Origin: Alphaproteobacteria bacterium
Lineage (GTDB): Bacteria > Pseudomonadota > Alphaproteobacteria > UBA6615
Length of the DNA: 64,000 nucleotides
NCBI GenBank assembly: GCA_011087645.1
Contig: JAALLF010000010.1
Span: 1 to 64,000, forward strand
Direction of reading: 5' to 3'
The translations under genes and the position numbers were made by a program. The notes beneath the pieces are model-generated. The model made no database searches. It worked only from the letters and a program-made list of their open reading frames with translations, and had not been told where the DNA came from. Positions 46,883-56,114 of this stretch are shown piece after piece (the stretch's first letter is position 1; each line of letters opens with the position of its first letter).

Positions 46883-47086
46883 TCAAGCCCACCCCTCAAC
46901 TATGCCAATCATTTGATGTTGGCTTATTGGCTATAAATCTAGCAGAGAATTGCTCTCTACTGCAAAGAGGCTGTTGTTGAGACTATCGTGAGGCGCACTG
47001 TACTTAATTTCGCCGCGCAAGCACCCATACGCGGGTTAATCAGGGCGATTAACCACGTCCGACGGTTCACGAAATTAGTGATATAG
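46883..47086. other. intergenic region between cfa and the rplI hairpin
   Basis: About 200 bases holding probably the cfa promoter (minus strand). GCAGAGAATTGCTCTCTACTGC (two short inverted runs) lies around 46940-46962. No gene or RNA is recognised. Confidence 0.4.
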
Positions 47087-47122
47087 CCGCTAGAGGCGGC
47101 CTCTGGGGGCCGCAACTAGCGG
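47087..47122 (-). terminator. nested hairpin after rplI
   Basis: On the minus strand CCGCTAG and CTAGCGG form an outer 7-bp stem and GCGGCC/GGCCGC an inner 6-bp stem, starting 2 bases after the rplI stop. No T-run follows, so termination may be intrinsic but weak or Rho-assisted; an RNA-stabilising role is also possible. Confidence 0.5.
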
Positions 47123-47124
47123 AT

Positions 47125-47811
47125 TTACGCGGGTTCGCCGTCTTCGGCGGGGGCTTCGGCCGGTGCTTCAGCGGCGGCGTCTTCCTCGGCGGCAGCGTCA
47201 CTCGCGAGGCGTTCGACAACTTCTTCCTCGACCAGACCTTCGGCAGCCGCGACCTCGGCTTCGGCGTCGTCGGCGATAGCCAACGCCGCCGCAGCGGCCG
47301 CTTCTGCTTCCATTTCGTCCTCGCTGAGGAGCGCGCCGCCGCGTTCGAGCTGCAAGGCCGCCTCTTCGTCGGTGCGGGCGATATTGACGGTAATATTGAC
47401 CGACACCTCGGGGTGAAGGTCGACGCGGGTCTCGTAGACGCCCAACGCCTTGATCGGCCGGTTGAGTACGATCTGGTTACGGGCGACGGTAACGCCGGAA
47501 TCGGTTACCGCGCCGGCAATATCGCGCGCGGACACGGAGCCATAAAGCTGACCGCTATCACCGGCTTGGCGAATGATGGTCACATCGATGCCGTCGACCT
47601 TGGTGGAGACCGATTCAGCTTCCTGGCGGCGTTGTAGATTATCGGCTTCCAGATGTGTGCGTTGCTGTTCGAAGACCGCCCGGTTGCTGCCGGTGGCGCG
47701 CATGGCTTTTTTCTGCGGCAGCAGAAAATTGCGGGCGTAGCCGTTTTTTACCGTGACGATATCGCCCATTTGGCCGAGCTTTTCGATACGCTCGAGCAGA
47801 ATGACTTCCAT
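47125..47811 (-). CDS. rplI: 50S ribosomal protein L9 with long acidic C-terminal tail
   Basis: L9 binds 23S rRNA near domain V. The start MEVILLERIEKLGQMGDIV is canonical, with the N-terminal RNA-binding domain (GYARNFLLPQKKA) and the C-terminal domain ending at about residue 150. A further ~75 residues follow, almost entirely Ala and Glu/Asp (EDEMEAEAAAAAALAIADDA and similar), absent in E. coli L9 (149 residues). Such tails occur in some Alphaproteobacteria, function unknown. It is 24 bases after rpsR in the S6-S18-L9 operon. Confidence 0.95.
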   Translation of the reverse strand: MEVILLERIEKLGQMGDIVTVKNGYARNFLLPQKKAMRATGSNRAVFEQQRTHLEADNLQRRQEAESVSTKVDGIDVTIIRQAGDSGQLYGSVSARDIAGAVTDSGVTVARNQIVLNRPIKALGVYETRVDLHPEVSVNITVNIARTDEEAALQLERGGALLSEDEMEAEAAAAAALAIADDAEAEVAAAEGLVEEEVVERLASDAAAEEDAAAEAPAEAPAEDGEPA

Positions 47812-47835
47812 AACTAATTCTCCTGAACGCGCCGG

Positions 47836-48099
47836 TTAGTCGACGACGTAGGGCAGCAGGGCCAGAAAACGGGCGCGCTTGATCGCCCGCGCCAACTCGC
47901 GCTGCTTTTTCAACGATACAGCCGTGATTCGACTGGGGACGATCTTGCCGCGCTCGGAAATGTAGCGCTGCAGGGTCTTGGTGTCCTTGTAGTCGATCTT
48001 CGGTGCGTTGGGACCGGAAAAGGGGCAGGTCTTACGGCGCCGGAAAAACGGACGCCGTCCGCCCCCACCGCCACCACCACCGGGTCTATCCATACTCAT
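47836..48099 (-). CDS. rpsR: 30S ribosomal protein S18
   Basis: 87 residues from the ATG at 48099, whose ATGA overlaps the S6 stop codon. It begins with a run of eight glycines ([11 protein letters not shown]) then the S18 core: [57 protein letters not shown]18 pairs with S6 on the 30S platform. The glycine run is longer than usual; alternative start at 48093 would shorten the N-terminus by two residues. Confidence 0.95.
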   Translation of the reverse strand: MSMDRPGGGGGGGGRRPFFRRRKTCPFSGPNAPKIDYKDTKTLQRYISERGKIVPSRITAVSLKKQRELARAIKRARFLALLPYVVD

Positions 48100-48554
48100 T
48101 CGGCTGACTCCTTGACGGTTTCGCTGGCATTGGCGGCTGGTTTGTCGTCGCTCGCGGCGGCTGCGGTTTTCGGCTCGTCGCCGGTATCCGGCGCGCGATA
48201 AGAGTCGTCGCGGTCGCGGCCACTGCGCTCCTTGCGGCCCCGCGCCATAATCGACGGGCCCTCCTCGAACTCGTCGACGCGCAGGGTCAAATAGCGCAAC
48301 ACGTCTTCGTGCAGGCGCTCGTTGCGCTCCAGCTCGTTGATGCCGCCAACCGGAGAATCGATATTTAGCATTACATAATGACCCTTCCGGTTCTTCTTGA
48401 TCCGGTAGGCGAGGTTCTTGAGACCCCAATATTCGGTATTAACGATCTTTCCGCCGTCGGCCTCGATCAGACCTGTGAAGGTCTCGACCAAGCCGTCGAC
48501 CTGCGCGCTCGATATATCTTGGCGCGCAATAAAGACGTGCTCGTAGAAAGGCAT
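48096..48554 (-). CDS. rpsF: 30S ribosomal protein S6
   Basis: S6 binds the central domain of 16S rRNA together with S18. 152 residues: [40 protein letters not shown] and [19 protein letters not shown] are the S6 core (about 1-105). A charged tail ([20 protein letters not shown] and Ala/Lys/Glu to the end) follows, longer than in E. coli. The ribosome site GAGGAG lies 8 bases upstream. First gene of the operon. Confidence 0.96.
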   Translation of the reverse strand: MPFYEHVFIARQDISSAQVDGLVETFTGLIEADGGKIVNTEYWGLKNLAYRIKKNRKGHYVMLNIDSPVGGINELERNERLHEDVLRYLTLRVDEFEEGPSIMARGRKERSGRDRDDSYRAPDTGDEPKTAAAASDDKPAANASETVKESAE

Positions 48555-48876
48555 CCTGGTTGCTCCTCATGGATGTTAGCTGGTCACCGCCGGTCGCCCC
48601 GATCCCGGGCCGCGGCCGCATGGCCATAGCTGGCATTTCACGATTGAAATTGTCAGCAAGGAGTCCGCCCGCCTGAATGTGCATCAGGCCGTGCGTTCAA
48701 GGCGCGTATAGACCACAACCCAATCCACGGCGCAAGGCGTTTCGATAGCATTTTCATGACTATAGATACGCCGCAAGATCAGCGCCGCGAGCCTGCTTGC
48801 GGGCGTCTCGTCCGCTCTATATGACTGGCTTTACGACCGATTATCCGCCCGACGGCGCTGTAAGAAGGAGCTCCCT
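48555..48876. promoter_or_regulatory. divergent control region, rpsF operon and fabD
   Basis: 322 bases between the start of rpsF (minus) and fabD (plus). The rpsF side has GAGGAG near 48563-48568 and GC-rich palindromes (GGGCCGCGGCCGC, around 48599). Many bacteria place an S6:S18 binding leader here; I could not fold one with confidence. The fabD side has AAGGAGCTCCC before the ATG. No reading frame of note. Confidence 0.45.
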
Positions 48877-49818
48877 ATGTCCCGCGCGTTTGTATTTCCC
48901 GGTCAGGGAAGCCAAGAGGTCGGCATGGGCCGCGAATTGGCCGACGCCTTTGCCGCCGCCCGCCTGGTCTTTGAGGAAGTCGACGATGCGTTGGAGCAAA
49001 AGCTTAGCAAGATCATGTTCGACGGCCCGGGCGAGGAGCTGACCCTGACCGAGAATGCCCAGCCGGCGCTGATGGCGGTTTCGACGGCGGTGGTGCGGGT
49101 ACTCGAGGCTGAAGGCAATGTCACGGTATCGGACGCGGCGGCTTTCGTTGCCGGCCACAGCTTGGGCGAATATTCCGCTCTCGCCGCCGCTGGCGCGCTC
49201 GCCTTGGCCGATACCGCGCGCTTACTGAAGACCCGCGGGCAAGCGATGCAGGCCGCGGTGCCGGTCGGCCAGGGCGCCATGGCGGCGATCCTGGGCCTCG
49301 AATTGGCCGCTGTTGAAGAAGTTGCCGTGGCGGCCGCCGAAGATCAGGTGTGCGACGTCGCCAATGATAATTCCGAGGGCCAGATTGTCGTCAGCGGCGA
49401 TACAACGGCGGTCGAGCGCGCGGTCGAGATCGCAAAGGATAAAGGGGCGAAACGTGGCATCCTACTGCCGGTCAGCGCGCCCTTCCATTGCCAACTTATG
49501 GACCCGGCTGCCGATATCATGACCCACGCTTTGGCGTCGGCGGAGATCGTGCCGCCCAAGCCGCCGGTGGTAACGAATGTGACCGCCCAGCCGGTGAGCG
49601 ATCCTGACGATATTCGCAGTATGCTGATCGAGCAGATCACCCAGACCGTGCGCTGGCGCGAAAGCGTCCTGACCATGCGCGATCTCGGCGTGGAGGAGAT
49701 TTGCGAGATCGGCGCGGGCAAAGTCTTGGGTGGCTTGGCGCGGCGAATCGACCGCGATCTTGGCGCGCAATCAGTCGCGACTCCGGCCGATGTGGAAACA
49801 TTTCTCGCGTCCCTTTAA
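48877..49818 (+). CDS. fabD: malonyl-CoA:ACP transacylase
   Basis: FabD loads malonate onto ACP. The 313 residues have the nucleophile Ser in FVAGHSLGEYSALAAAGAL, GQGSQEVGMGREL at the N-terminus and the His of the dyad in LPVSAPFHCQLMDPA. Full length and first of the fabD-fabG-acpP-fabF set. It has a strong ribosome site (AAGGAG) and 36 bases to fabG. Confidence 0.95.
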   Translation: MSRAFVFPGQGSQEVGMGRELADAFAAARLVFEEVDDALEQKLSKIMFDGPGEELTLTENAQPALMAVSTAVVRVLEAEGNVTVSDAAAFVAGHSLGEYSALAAAGALALADTARLLKTRGQAMQAAVPVGQGAMAAILGLELAAVEEVAVAAAEDQVCDVANDNSEGQIVVSGDTTAVERAVEIAKDKGAKRGILLPVSAPFHCQLMDPAADIMTHALASAEIVPPKPPVVTNVTAQPVSDPDDIRSMLIEQITQTVRWRESVLTMRDLGVEEICEIGAGKVLGGLARRIDRDLGAQSVATPADVETFLASL

Positions 49819-49854
49819 GGCGCATCACGAATTACAGGACAAGATGAGGCGATT

Positions 49855-50592
49855 ATGTTCGATTTGAGCGGCAAGGGGGCCTTGGTGACCGGCGCGAGCG
49901 GTGGAATCGGCGCGGCCATCGCCCGGACCCTCCACGCCAATGGGGCGAATGTGGCGTTGAGCGGAACCCGGGCTGAGCGCCTCGAGGCCCTGGCGTCGGA
50001 ATTGGGCGCGCGCGCGCATGTGGTACCGGCCGATTTGTCCGATGGGGATGCGGTCGACGCGCTGCCGGCGGCGGCCGAAGCGGCGCTCGGATCCCTCGAT
50101 ATCTTGATTAACAATGCCGGCCTCACCCGCGACAATCTGGCGATGCGCATGAAGGACGATGAGTGGCAGACGGTGCTCGACGTTAATTTGACCGCCGCGT
50201 TTCGGCTCAGCCGCGCGGTATTGCGCGCCATGATGAAGGCCCGCTGGGGGCGAATCATCTCCGTGACATCGGTGGTTGGCGCCACCGGAAACCCCGGCCA
50301 GGTGAATTATGCGGCGTCGAAAGCCGGGCTGACCGGCATGACCAAAGCCCTGGCGCAAGAAGTTGCCAGCCGCGGCGTGACGGTGAATTGCGTCGCCCCG
50401 GGGTTTATCGAAACGGCGATGACCGATGCCCTGACCGAGGCTCAGAAAGAAGCGATTATGGGCCGTATTCCGGCCGCGCGGCTGGGTAGCGTCGACGATG
50501 TCGGGGCCTGCGCTTTATTCCTCGCCAGCGATGAAGCGAGTTACGTGACCGGCCAGACGATTCACGTCAATGGCGGCATGGCGATGATTTAA
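49855..50592 (+). CDS. fabG: 3-oxoacyl-ACP reductase
   Basis: FabG reduces 3-oxoacyl-ACP with NADPH. The 245 residues have the cofactor loop ALVTGASGGIGAAIARTL, NNAGLTRDNLAMRMKDDEW, the catalytic Ser-Tyr-Lys region SVVGATGNPGQVNYAASKAG and PGFIETAMTDAL. FabG in such a fatty-acid cluster is the canonical one. 212 bases of spacer follow before acpP. Confidence 0.95.
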   Translation: MFDLSGKGALVTGASGGIGAAIARTLHANGANVALSGTRAERLEALASELGARAHVVPADLSDGDAVDALPAAAEAALGSLDILINNAGLTRDNLAMRMKDDEWQTVLDVNLTAAFRLSRAVLRAMMKARWGRIISVTSVVGATGNPGQVNYAASKAGLTGMTKALAQEVASRGVTVNCVAPGFIETAMTDALTEAQKEAIMGRIPAARLGSVDDVGACALFLASDEASYVTGQTIHVNGGMAMI

Positions 50593-50804
50593 GATGATTC
50601 AAACTGTGGATTGCGGCTTGATGCGGCTTGACGGAACATGCGAAGCCGGTTAAGTCGCGGCTTCGGCTCATGGTCGGGCCGAAAGTTGAGTGAAGGTTAG
50701 AGCTTGAGCGGGGGGCAATGTGAAGGTCGGGTCGAGACCCGTTCGTCACCGGTTCTCCACGACGCAAGCTTCGAGAATAATTGGCAACCAAGGGCTAACG
50801 GAAC
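50593..50804. promoter_or_regulatory. acpP upstream region
   Basis: 212 bases between fabG and acpP, with a GAAGCC...GGCTTC stem (about 50642-50667) and a CGGGTC-GA-GACCCG stem (about 50728-50741). It likely holds an acpP promoter, as ACP is made in large excess; the stems may be terminators or RNA structure. No gene seen. Confidence 0.4.
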
Positions 50805-51038
50805 ATGAGCGATATCGCTGAGCGTGTGCAAAAAATCGTCGTCGAGCATCTAGGCGTTGACGATGGCAAGGTTATCGAGAACGCAAGCTTCATTGACGAT
50901 CTTGGCGCGGACAGTCTCGACACGGTCGAGTTGGTCATGGCATTTGAAGAAGAATTCGGCTGCGAAATCCCCGATGATGCGGCAGAGAAAATCCTGACGG
51001 TCGGTGACGCGGTCAAGTTTCTGGAAGAAGCAAGCTGA
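50805..51038 (+). CDS. acpP: acyl carrier protein
   Basis: 77 residues, acidic, with the phosphopantetheine Ser in [20 protein letters not shown]. The ACP fold is complete: helix 1 [29 protein letters not shown], and the end [13 protein letters not shown]. It carries the growing acyl chain for FabD, FabG and FabF. Strong codon usage expected for abundant protein; 65 bases separate it from fabF. Confidence 0.98.
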   Translation: MSDIAERVQKIVVEHLGVDDGKVIENASFIDDLGADSLDTVELVMAFEEEFGCEIPDDAAEKILTVGDAVKFLEEAS

Positions 51039-51103
51039 CGCGCGCCGCAAGGTAACGCGGCCAAGCTTACTCGAAATTCGCACATGAACACGGTGACAGC
51101 CCA

Positions 51104-52363
51104 ATGAGGCGCGTGGTCGTAACTGGCTTAGGTCTCGTCACGCCCTTGGGCGTCGGGGTCGAAAATAACTGGAACGGCATTACCGCGGGCAAATCCGGTA
51201 TTGGCGCGATCCAGGCGTTCGACGTATCGGACCTGCCGGCTAAGATTGCCGGCCAGGTGCCGCGCGGCGATGTCGCCGACGGCAATTTCAATGCCGACGA
51301 TTATATGTCGCCGAAAGACCAACGCCGGGTCGACGATTTTATCATCTACGCCATGGGCGCCGCGATCCAAGCGGTTGAGGATGCGGGCTGGGAGCCTGAG
51401 GGCGAGGCCGACCGTGAGCGTACCGGTGTGATGATCGGGTCGGGCATTGGCGGGCTGCAGACGATCTACGAGGGCTCGTCGCTGATCAATGAGCGCGGGC
51501 CGCGCCGGGTTGGGCCGTTCTTTATCCCCTCAGCATTGATAAACTTGGCGTCGGGCTATTTGTCTATCCGCTACGGATTCAAGGGCCCGAACCATGCGGT
51601 TGTCACCGCCTGTTCGACCGGCGCGCACGCCATCGGCGATGCTTCGCGCATGATCATGCTCGACGATGCCGATGTGATGGTTGCCGGCGGCACCGAAGCG
51701 GCGATCTGCCGCATTGGGCTGGCCGGTTTTTCGGCCGCCAAGGCGCTGTCGACAAATTACAACGATACGCCGGAACAGGCGTCGCGCCCTTACGATAAGG
51801 GCCGCGATGGGTTTGTCATGGGCGAGGGCGCGGGTATCGTGGTGCTTGAAGAGTATGAGCATGCGAAAGCGCGCGGCGCCAATATCTATGCCGAGATCGT
51901 CGGCTACGGCATGTCTGGCGACGCGTTTCATATCACAGCGCCGGCGGCCGATGGCAATGGCGGGTACCGTTCCATGCAGGCGGCGTTGAAACGGGCGAAG
52001 CTGAACCCCGAAGACATCGACTATGTAAACGCTCACGGCACATCGACCCCGCTCGGTGACGAAATTGAGCTGGGTGCGGTGAAACGCCTGTTTGGCGATC
52101 ACGCCTACAATATCGCCATGTCGTCGACTAAATCGGCGATCGGTCATCTGTTGGGCGCCGCGGGTAGCGTTGAGGCGATTTATTCGATCCTGGCGATTCA
52201 GAACAATGTCGTGCCGCCGACCCTGAATTTAGACGACCCGTCCGATAGTTGTGACATCGAGCTGGTGCCGCACACGGCCCAAGAGCGCGATGTGCGGCGG
52301 GTCTTGAGTAATTCCTTCGGGTTTGGCGGAACCAACGCGTCCCTGATATTCTCGGAGTTGTAG
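51104..52363 (+). CDS. fabF: 3-oxoacyl-ACP synthase II
   Basis: FabF is the elongating condensing enzyme, decarboxylating malonyl-ACP. 419 residues: VVTGLGLVTPLGVGVENNW at the start, nucleophile Cys in AVVTACSTGAHAIGDASRMI, His in VNAHGTSTPLGDEIE and His in SAIGHLLGAAGSVEA, plus the C-terminal SNSFGFGGTNASLIF. Full length. The next gene, mltG, begins 34 bases on. Confidence 0.97.
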   Translation: MRRVVVTGLGLVTPLGVGVENNWNGITAGKSGIGAIQAFDVSDLPAKIAGQVPRGDVADGNFNADDYMSPKDQRRVDDFIIYAMGAAIQAVEDAGWEPEGEADRERTGVMIGSGIGGLQTIYEGSSLINERGPRRVGPFFIPSALINLASGYLSIRYGFKGPNHAVVTACSTGAHAIGDASRMIMLDDADVMVAGGTEAAICRIGLAGFSAAKALSTNYNDTPEQASRPYDKGRDGFVMGEGAGIVVLEEYEHAKARGANIYAEIVGYGMSGDAFHITAPAADGNGGYRSMQAALKRAKLNPEDIDYVNAHGTSTPLGDEIELGAVKRLFGDHAYNIAMSSTKSAIGHLLGAAGSVEAIYSILAIQNNVVPPTLNLDDPSDSCDIELVPHTAQERDVRRVLSNSFGFGGTNASLIFSEL

Positions 52364-52397
52364 CGCCACTTCGCGGGCGCGCGAGGCTGGCTGTTAT

Positions 52398-53456
52398 ATG
52401 GACGACCGCGCCGACCTACCCCTAGAAGACATCCCACCGCCCCGCCGGCGCCGACGTCTGGCGCGGTTTCTGTTCGCGACATTTTTGATCGGTGCGGTTG
52501 CCGCCACGACGATTGCCGTTGCCGGCATATGGATGTTCAACCGCACCTTTACCGACCCCGGGCCGTTGACCGAAGGGGTTGTTCTGGTCATTCCGCGCGG
52601 CGCGTCGGTGCGATCAATCGGCGCACTACTGGAAAGCGAAGGGGTCATCGACGATGCGACCCTGTTTTCCTGGGGGGTGCGGGCGCTGGGTGGCGAGCGC
52701 CCTTTGAAAGCCGGGGAATATGCTTTCCCCGCACAGATTAGCGCGCGCGGTGCGATGGCGCTGTTACAGTCGGGCAAGATCGTCGAGCGGCGGCTCACCG
52801 TCCCGGAAGGGTTGACCACCTTGCAGGTGCTCGCGGCCGTCGGCGCGGCCGACGGTCTGGCCGGCGAGCTGCCGCCGGCGGATAAGTTCGCCGAAGGCTC
52901 GCTGTTGCCCGAAACCTATCAATATCTTCGCGGAGAAACACGCGATGCGTTCTTAACGCGCCTGCAAACGGCGATGGCGGAAACCCTCGACCAGCTATGG
53001 CGCGGGCGCAGTCCCGACGCCAGTCCGCTGAAGTCACCGCAGGAAGCGCTTATATTGGCGTCGATTGTCGAGCGCGAGACCGGGTTGGCGGCAGAACGGC
53101 CACGTGTCGCCGCGGTGTTTTTAAACCGCCTGCGCCGCGGCATGCGTCTGCAGTCCGACCCCACCGTGGTCTACGGTCTGTCGAACGGCACCGGCACCAT
53201 TGGCCGGCCGATCACTAAAACCGATCTGGCTACCGACCATCCCTATAATACCTATGTGCATGCCGGCCTGCCGCCGGGGCCGATCGCCAATCCCGGCCGC
53301 GCAAGTCTGGCGGCGGTGCTGCAGCCTATCAAATCGAAGGATCTCTACTTTGTCGCCGACGGTACCGGCGGTCACGCGTTTGCCCGCACTCTGGAAGAGC
53401 ATAACCGCAACGTCGCTAAATGGCGGCGCATCGAACGGCAGCGCCGCAAGAAATAA
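52398..53456 (+). CDS. mltG: endolytic transglycosylase MltG
   Basis: MltG (YceG) cuts nascent peptidoglycan glycan strands and is anchored in the inner membrane. 352 residues: a basic cytoplasmic tail with PPPRRRRRLARFLFATFLIG, one membrane helix (about 25-47), a LysM-like part (RGASVRSIGALLESEGVID), and the catalytic core ASIVERETGLAAERPRVAAV with its Glu, then MRLQSDPTVVYGL and HAGLPPGPIANPG. In Alphaproteobacteria it is the usual neighbour of fabF. The SDR on minus lies 9 bases beyond. Confidence 0.94.
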   Translation: MDDRADLPLEDIPPPRRRRRLARFLFATFLIGAVAATTIAVAGIWMFNRTFTDPGPLTEGVVLVIPRGASVRSIGALLESEGVIDDATLFSWGVRALGGERPLKAGEYAFPAQISARGAMALLQSGKIVERRLTVPEGLTTLQVLAAVGAADGLAGELPPADKFAEGSLLPETYQYLRGETRDAFLTRLQTAMAETLDQLWRGRSPDASPLKSPQEALILASIVERETGLAAERPRVAAVFLNRLRRGMRLQSDPTVVYGLSNGTGTIGRPITKTDLATDHPYNTYVHAGLPPGPIANPGRASLAAVLQPIKSKDLYFVADGTGGHAFARTLEEHNRNVAKWRRIERQRRKK

Positions 53457-53465
53457 GGTTGCCCG

Positions 53466-54248
53466 CTAGTCGCTGGCCTTGTTTGGCAGGCGGCGCATGA
53501 ACCGGTCGGTCGTCCAGGGCGGCAGGGTTTGGGCCAGCCAGGCGGCGCTATACATTTGCCAGGGAAATGCGATTCGTCCCCGATTGCGGGCCAGACCGCG
53601 GCGGATGATGCGCGCGGCGCGGTCGGTCTCCATCAGGAACGGCATGTCAAAATCATTTTCCTCGGTCATGCGCGAGCGCACAAAGCCCGGACAGATAACC
53701 GATATTTCGATGCCAGCGGCGGCGTAGGCGTTGCGTAGCCCTTCGCCATAGTTGCGGATCGCGGCCTTGCTGGCGCAGTAGGCTGGCGCACCGGCGAAAC
53801 CGCGAAACGAGGCTAGGCTCGACATGATGGCGATCTGACCCTGAATGCCCGGCCGCGGGTGCGCGGCAAAACACTCCAATGCTGGATGAACGGTATTGAT
53901 CACCCCGTCCACGTTGATCGCCATGATGCGTCGCGCCTGGTCCAACGGCTCGCCGGCCTTGCCGGTGCCGGCCGACACGCCGGCATTGGCGATAACCAAG
54001 TCCAGCGGTTCGTGGGCGTTGGCTTGATTGATCCATTGGGCGATGGCGCGGCTATCGACGACGTCGATCGCAGCCACCATGACTAACGCGCCGCCGGTTC
54101 GACAGTGGGCGGCAACCGCTTCAAGACGGTCCGGGTTTCTGCCACCCAAAAAGAGCGTGCGTCCGGGGGCTGCATATTCATGGGCCAATGCCGCGCCGAT
54201 CCCGCTCGAAGCGCCGGTAATCAATATTGATTTCGGGTCGCGCATCAT
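53466..54248 (-). CDS. short-chain dehydrogenase
   Basis: 260 residues starting at the ATG at 54248. Classical SDR: ILITGASSGIGAALAHEYAA, catalytic SSLASFRGFAGAPAYCASKA with Y-x-x-x-K, PGFVRSRMTEENDFDMP. The C-terminus (LARNRGRIAFPWQMYSAAWL) is like the SDR genes of the YdfG/DltE-like type that act on membrane or lipid-related substrates; specific role unknown. It is opposite in strand to mltG and yicC and breaks up that usual gene order. Confidence 0.82.
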   Translation of the reverse strand: MMRDPKSILITGASSGIGAALAHEYAAPGRTLFLGGRNPDRLEAVAAHCRTGGALVMVAAIDVVDSRAIAQWINQANAHEPLDLVIANAGVSAGTGKAGEPLDQARRIMAINVDGVINTVHPALECFAAHPRPGIQGQIAIMSSLASFRGFAGAPAYCASKAAIRNYGEGLRNAYAAAGIEISVICPGFVRSRMTEENDFDMPFLMETDRAARIIRRGLARNRGRIAFPWQMYSAAWLAQTLPPWTTDRFMRRLPNKASD

Positions 54249-54386
54249 CAATCCGCCGTTGCTTGGCCGGGGCCGGGATGGCTCAACTTGTTGCCCCTAT
54301 GCGGGCAAGCTATAAGGCCGGAAGCGATAATAGCTGATTCGATGGCCGCCACGGGTTGTCCGATGGCGATCCAGGAAGGAACGATT

Positions 54387-55274
54387 GTGGCGTTGCAAAG
54401 CATGACCGGGTTCGCCCGCGCCGCCGGACAAGACGAGCGCATGTCCTGGACGTGGGAGGCGCGCAGCGTGAACGGAAAATCTCTCGATATTCGGGTGCGC
54501 GTGCCGTCAGGCTTTGAGGCGGTTGAAAAAGCCGTGCGCGCTGCGACGAGCCAACAGCTCCACCGTGGTAATGTCTCGCTGTCGCTGTCGATCGATCGAT
54601 CCGGCGCCGCGCCAACCTACCGGATCAACCAGTCGCTGCTCGATCAGGTCTTCGCGCTGCAAGGTGAACTCGCCGGCCGGATCAGCGCCGAACCGCCGTC
54701 GTTGGAAGGATTGCTGGCGGTGCGCGGTATGCTCGAGTCGGTCGAGGGGGAAGAGGACGAGGTGGCGGAGGCGGCGCGCGAGAAGGCGATTATCGACGGT
54801 GGGGTCGCTGCGATCACAGGGCTAGCGGCGGCGCGGGCCGAAGAGGGCGCGCGCTTGGAAGTGCTGGTAGCCGATCATATCGAAACAATTACCAGACTGA
54901 CCGAGGAGGCCCACGCGGCAGACGCGGCGCAGCCCGAGGCCCATCGTGAGCGGTTACGCCACTTAATCGACGAACTGTTGGAAGCCGAGAACGCATTGCC
55001 CGAGGAGCGGTTGGCGCAGGAAGTGGCGCTGCTGGTCGGTAAGAGCGACGTGCGCGAGGAGCTCGACCGGCTGCGCGCCCACATTGCCGCGGCCCATGAT
55101 TTGATGGCCGAGGGGACCGCGGTGGGACGCCGGTTCGATTTTCTGTGCCAGGAGTTCAACCGCGAATCGAATACACTGTGTTCCAAATCGTCGGACGTCG
55201 AGCTGACGCGAATTGGCTTGGCATTGAAAGCGGCGGTCGAGCAACTGCGCGAACAGATCCAAAATGTGGAATAG
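54387..55274 (+). CDS. yicC: YicC family protein (possible endoribonuclease)
   Basis: The GTG at 54387 (VALQSMTGFARAAG), with GGAAGGA upstream, gives 295 residues, normal for YicC; an open frame back to 54288 adds unlike residues. Conserved blocks are SMTGFARAAGQDERMSWTW, RSVNGKSLDIRVRVPSGFE and, in the C-terminal DUF1732 part, GRRFDFLCQEFNRESNTLCS KSSD (split here). YicC-family proteins have been reported to act as endoribonucleases. It lies 9 bases before gmk, the usual arrangement. Confidence 0.9.
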   Translation: MALQSMTGFARAAGQDERMSWTWEARSVNGKSLDIRVRVPSGFEAVEKAVRAATSQQLHRGNVSLSLSIDRSGAAPTYRINQSLLDQVFALQGELAGRISAEPPSLEGLLAVRGMLESVEGEEDEVAEAAREKAIIDGGVAAITGLAAARAEEGARLEVLVADHIETITRLTEEAHAADAAQPEAHRERLRHLIDELLEAENALPEERLAQEVALLVGKSDVREELDRLRAHIAAAHDLMAEGTAVGRRFDFLCQEFNRESNTLCSKSSDVELTRIGLALKAAVEQLREQIQNVE

Positions 55275-55283
55275 GCGAGATTA

Positions 55284-55937
55284 GTGGGCGACAGCGATCA
55301 GGAATGGCTTGAGATTTCCCGTCGCGGATTGATGCTGGTGCTCTCCTCGCCATCGGGCGCGGGCAAGACGTCGATCTCGCGCGAAGTGCTGGAGCGCGAT
55401 GAAAAAATTTCACTGTCGATTTCCGCGACCACCCGACCGCGCCGGCCCGGCGAGGTCGATGGCAAAGATTATATATTCGTCGATAAGACCGAGTTCGATT
55501 TGATGGTCAATCGCCATGAGCTGCTAGAACACGCCAAGGTCTTCGACCATTATTACGGCACGCCCCGGGCGCCTGTCGAAGCCACTCTAGGCAATGGTCA
55601 CGACGTTTTGTTTGATATTGACTGGCAGGGTACCCAGCAGTTAGCCGAAGAGGCGCGCGGTGATTTGGTGAGTATCTTCATCCTGCCCCCGTCGACCGCC
55701 GAGCTCGACCGGCGGTTACACAGTCGCGCCCAGGACAGCGAGGCGGTGATCACTGAACGCATGGCGCGCGCCGCCGACGAGATGACCCACTGGAGCGAAT
55801 ACGATTATGTCGTGGTCAATGTCGATTTCGAAGACAGCGTGCGTCAGGTCGAGGCGATATTGAACGCCGAGCGGCTCAAACGCCCCCGTCTCATCGGTCT
55901 GTCCGACTTCGTCACCCGTCTCCGCCAGGGGCAATGA
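55284..55937 (+). CDS. gmk: guanylate kinase
   Basis: Gmk phosphorylates GMP to GDP using ATP. The GTG start at 55284 gives 217 residues. Walker A: LSSPSGAGKTSISREVLERD; GMP-binding SISATTRPRRPGEVDGKDYIF; lid region RMARAADEMTHWSEYDYVVV. Complete. With guaB and guaA it forms the guanine-nucleotide branch. The stop is followed by repeats. Confidence 0.96.
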   Translation: MGDSDQEWLEISRRGLMLVLSSPSGAGKTSISREVLERDEKISLSISATTRPRRPGEVDGKDYIFVDKTEFDLMVNRHELLEHAKVFDHYYGTPRAPVEATLGNGHDVLFDIDWQGTQQLAEEARGDLVSIFILPPSTAELDRRLHSRAQDSEAVITERMARAADEMTHWSEYDYVVVNVDFEDSVRQVEAILNAERLKRPRLIGLSDFVTRLRQGQ

Positions 55938-55970
55938 CACCGATCTTATCTGTAATGCGCAGATAACCCT

Positions 55971-56085
55971 CTCCCACCGGGAGAGGGTGGTGAGCATAAG
56001 ACTTAGCCTCATGCTGAGCTTGTGGAAGTATGAGGCGTGTGACACCTCGATCCTTCGACAAGCTCAGGATGAGGTGTAAGGCTTT
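55971..56085. repeat. hairpin repeat plus inverted CCTCAT/ATGAGG modules
   Basis: CCCTCTCCC (55977-55985), ACC and GGGAGAGGG (55989-55997) form a perfect stem. Then CCTCATGCTGAGCTTG and the inverted CCTTCGACAAGCTCAGGATGAGG (to about 56075) make an inverted pair. It follows gmk, in a region converging on rsmA. Confidence 0.6.
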
Positions 56086-56114
56086 AGCCGATTTAATCCT
56101 CTAGTTTGGTTTAT

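Noticed and set aside
53466..54248. Second FabG for the fatty-acid cluster
   Set aside because: It is a generic SDR on the opposite strand, without FabG marks; the FabG of the cluster is at 49855-50592.
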